Assembly (NCBI GenBank): GCA_035476635.1
Contig: DATILI010000285.1
Coordinates: 1 to 14,614, forward strand
Direction of reading: 5' to 3'
Source of the DNA: DATILI01 sp035476635
GTDB taxonomy: Bacteria; Pseudomonadota; Gammaproteobacteria; Burkholderiales; Burkholderiaceae_C
Length of the DNA stretch: 14,614 nt
The position numbers and the translations under genes were made by a program. Numbering within the stretch: the stretch's first letter is position 1; every line of letters begins with the position of its first letter. Shown here piece after piece: positions 14,536 through 14,614 of the stretch. The notes beneath the pieces are model-generated. The model ran no database searches. It was not told the origin of the DNA and saw only the letters and a program-made list of their open reading frames with translations.

Positions 14536-14614
14536 ATGTCTTCGGCACAAACAGATCGTTTTGTTCATGACCGCCTGCCGCCGCCCGGGCAGTGGCCCAC
14601 CGTGCGCTACGACC
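14536..14614 (+). CDS. Probable AMP-dependent acyl/aryl-CoA ligase, N-terminus only (3' truncated by window)
   Basis: Only 26 complete codons are in the window, beginning MSSAQTDRFVHDRLPPPGQW. The DRLPP-x-x-QWP segment resembles the N-terminus of benzoate/2-aminobenzoate-CoA ligases, in which an HVDTF-x-RD-x-LPP-x-x-QWP pattern is common. This, plus a 3-bp gap after the acyl-CoA dehydrogenase and the need for an aryl-CoA-forming step, supports an ATP-dependent aryl-CoA synthetase. None of the AMP-binding motifs is visible yet, so the call rests on a short N-terminus and context. Confidence 0.6.
   Translation, partial: MSSAQTDRFVHDRLPPPGQWPTVRYD

Overview
The window is high-GC DNA from a betaproteobacterium, most likely a Burkholderiales member of the Comamonadaceae type. 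The inference rests on a Bug/TctC-family binding protein, a DUF1840 protein, a CoA-dependent aromatic catabolic operon of the Aromatoleum (Azoarcus) evansii 2-aminobenzoate type, and dense coding with GC-rich third positions. No rRNA, tRNA, CRISPR, transposase or phage gene was seen.

Layout. Bases 2-947 (+): the C-terminal half of a TRAP-transporter DctP binding protein, followed 13 bp later by a MarR-family regulator and a weak intrinsic terminator. Bases 948-1182 hold no gene but contain a 163-bp imperfect palindrome (991-1153) that looks like a mobile hairpin or MITE-like repeat. Bases 1183-6040 (+): two signalling membrane proteins in tandem, a methyl-accepting chemotaxis protein and a 1063-residue protein with a periplasmic binding-protein-like sensor, TM, two PAS, GGDEF and EAL. 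Bases 6059-6826 (-): a cupin protein, divergent from a Bug-type solute-binding protein (6924-7934, +), with two adjacent palindromes between them. Bases 7940-9522 (-): a DUF1840 protein and a cyclopropane-fatty-acyl-phospholipid synthase-like methyltransferase that overlap by 40 bp.

Bases 9614-14614 (+) are the most coherent unit: a promoter with a palindrome between its -35 and -10, then five tightly packed genes. These are a fused FAD monooxygenase/Old-Yellow-Enzyme protein (2-aminobenzoyl-CoA monooxygenase/reductase type, also annotated as bifunctional salicylyl-CoA 5-hydroxylase/oxidoreductase), a MarR regulator, a crotonase-fold protein, an acyl-CoA dehydrogenase, and the start of what looks like an aryl-CoA ligase cut by the window end. 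Overlaps of 1 and 4 bp and gaps of 1 and 3 bp indicate one translationally coupled operon. The likely logic is: ligase makes the aryl-CoA thioester, the fused oxygenase hydroxylates and dearomatises it, beta-oxidation-like enzymes process the ring, and the MarR protein represses the operon until an aryl-CoA appears. The substrate (anthranilate, salicylate or a relative) cannot be fixed from sequence alone.

No wholly new system is evident. The best leads are the long palindrome, the promoter/operator with a possible leaderless mRNA, and the crotonase lacking both canonical catalytic glutamates.
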